5,257 nt of DNA from an uncultured Eubacteriales bacterium (GTDB lineage: Bacteria; Bacillota; Clostridia; Oscillospirales; Oscillospiraceae): contig USIZ01000119.1 in the NCBI GenBank assembly GCA_900554855.1, positions 1-5,257 of the forward strand, written 5' to 3'. The notes below the pieces were generated by a model. That model saw only the letters and a list, made by a program, of their open reading frames with translations. It did not search any database and was not told the DNA's origin. Shown piece by piece: positions 4,290 through 5,257 of this stretch (position 1 is its first letter; every line of letters starts with the position of its first letter). A program made the translations under genes and the position numbers.

Positions 4290-5234
4290 ATGAAGTTTCA
4301 GAATATTGTCCTGATCGGCGGCGGCGTGCTGGGCAGCCAGATCGCCTACCAGACCGCCTATGCGGGCTTTCACACCACCGTCTATCTGCGCAGCGAGGCC
4401 TCCGTTGAGCGGGCCAAGCCCAAAGTGGCGCGGCTGCACGAGATCTACCGCGCAGAGCTGACCGCCGCAAAGGCGGGCGGCGGCCCGGTGAGCCGGGGCC
4501 TTGTATTCAACGAGACCGATCTCTCCAAAGTGGACTTCGACCGGCTGCTGGCCAATGCCGACCGGGCGTTTGAAGAGCTTGCTTACTGCACCGACCTGGC
4601 TGAGGCGGTGAAGGATGCGGATCTGGTCATCGAGGCGCTGGCGGAGAATCCTCAGACCAAGGTCGAGTTCTATGAAAAGCTGTGCCCGCTTCTGCCGGAA
4701 AAGACCATTATTGCCACCAACTCCTCCACCCTTCTGCCCAGTGTGCTGGCGCCGTCCACCGGCCGGCCGGAGAAGTTCCTCGCCCTCCACTTTGCCAACA
4801 GTATCTGGCGGGGCAACACTGCCGAGGTCATGGGTCATGCGGGTACCGATCAGACGGCTTACGATCAGGTGGTGGACTTCGCCGTCCAGATCGGCATGAT
4901 CCCCCTGAAGCTCAAGAAGGAGCAGCCGGGCTATATCCTGAACACCCTGCTGGTGCCCTTCCTGAGCGCGGCGGAGTATCTGCTGGTCAACGACATCTCC
5001 GATGTGGAGACCATCGACAAGACCTGGATGCTGGCCACCGGCGCGCCCATGGGTCCCTTCCGCATCCTCGATGTGGTTGGCATCACCACGGCGTACAACA
5101 TTGCCAGTAATTACCCGGATGCCAAGGATCCTGACAGCCTTCATGGCCGGATCGCCAGGCTGCTCAAAGAGGAATACATCGACAAGGGCAAGACCGGTCT
5201 CAGCGCAGGCGAGGGCTTCTACAAATACAACTGA
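4290..5234 (+). CDS. 3-hydroxyacyl-CoA dehydrogenase family protein
   Basis: An NAD(P)-dependent cytosolic oxidoreductase, 314 residues, slightly longer than clostridial Hbd (about 280-290). The family oxidises or reduces the 3-hydroxy group of acyl-CoA esters, as in beta-oxidation or butyrate synthesis. The N-terminal Rossmann domain has VLIGGGVLGSQIA (7-19) and DLVIEALAENPQTK (111-124). The active site has NSS (144-146), HFANSIWRGNTAEV (167-180) with His167 and Glu179 spaced exactly as the catalytic pair, and PGYILN (213-218) with Asn218. The C-terminal dimer domain shows IDKTWMLATGAPMGPF (242-257) and the terminal GEGFYKYN. The loop departs from the usual HFFNPVP, and LRS (33-35) lies near the end of strand beta-2, where NAD-specific relatives have Asp; both are unlike classic Hbd. 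It is transcribed alone, divergently from the glycolytic unit; no crt, bcd or thl is nearby. Fold certain; substrate not. A hydroxyacid dehydrogenase of the related L-gulonate type is an alternative. Confidence 0.88.
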   Translation: MKFQNIVLIGGGVLGSQIAYQTAYAGFHTTVYLRSEASVERAKPKVARLHEIYRAELTAAKAGGGPVSRGLVFNETDLSKVDFDRLLANADRAFEELAYCTDLAEAVKDADLVIEALAENPQTKVEFYEKLCPLLPEKTIIATNSSTLLPSVLAPSTGRPEKFLALHFANSIWRGNTAEVMGHAGTDQTAYDQVVDFAVQIGMIPLKLKKEQPGYILNTLLVPFLSAAEYLLVNDISDVETIDKTWMLATGAPMGPFRILDVVGITTAYNIASNYPDAKDPDSLHGRIARLLKEEYIDKGKTGLSAGEGFYKYN

Positions 5235-5257
5235 AGCATATAATAAAATGAACGACG

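Noticed and set aside
4272..5144. A 290-codon frame on the minus strand opposite the dehydrogenase
   Set aside because: It mirrors a gene with complete family motifs and shows only low-complexity Gly/His/Arg-rich sequence.
5239..5257. TATAAT at 5239-5244 and an ATG at 5248 after the dehydrogenase stop
   Set aside because: No -35 box at proper spacing and no ribosome binding site before the ATG; only 23 bp remain before the window ends, so nothing can be supported.

Overview
The window looks like chromosomal DNA from a GC-rich member of the Bacillota, most likely a gut clostridium of the Oscillospiraceae/Ruminococcaceae type. This rests on strong AAGGAG-type ribosome binding sites, a Clostridia-like cluster of glycolytic genes, GC-rich codon use, and an AT-rich intergenic island. 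The genus cannot be fixed from the sequence alone.

Layout. From about 3940 down to 1, one transcription unit runs on the minus strand: trmL (tRNA wobble 2'-O-methyltransferase), pgk (phosphoglycerate kinase), tpiA (triosephosphate isomerase) and gpmI (cofactor-independent phosphoglycerate mutase, cut by the window edge after 367 residues). A good sigma-70-type promoter lies just upstream of trmL. The gaps trmL-pgk (32 bp) and tpiA-gpmI (38 bp) are short. The pgk-tpiA gap is 234 bp and holds a 54-bp inverted repeat and a separate GC-rich palindrome, neither followed by a T-tract. From 4290 to 5234 one gene on the plus strand, diverging from the operon, encodes a 314-residue stand-alone 3-hydroxyacyl-CoA dehydrogenase family protein with an unusual catalytic-loop sequence.

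The 406-bp divergent intergenic region (3884-4289) is clearly more AT-rich than the genes. It contains both promoters, a 71-bp near-perfect stem-loop with no assigned role (4014-4084), an AT-rich hairpin followed by a T-run on the minus strand (3952-3985), and two short palindromes next to plus-strand promoter elements.

How the genes work together. pgk, tpiA and gpmI cover the triose isomerisation, ATP-generating and phosphoglycerate-isomerising steps of lower glycolysis and are expected to be co-transcribed. The usual first gene of such Firmicute operons (gap) is not present, and trmL takes the promoter-proximal place. The dehydrogenase would act in CoA-ester or related hydroxyacid oxidoreduction; its substrate cannot be read from the sequence. 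The genes are ordinary housekeeping genes, and I see no clear new multi-gene system. The points most worth checking are the structured intergenic elements and the divergent dehydrogenase.
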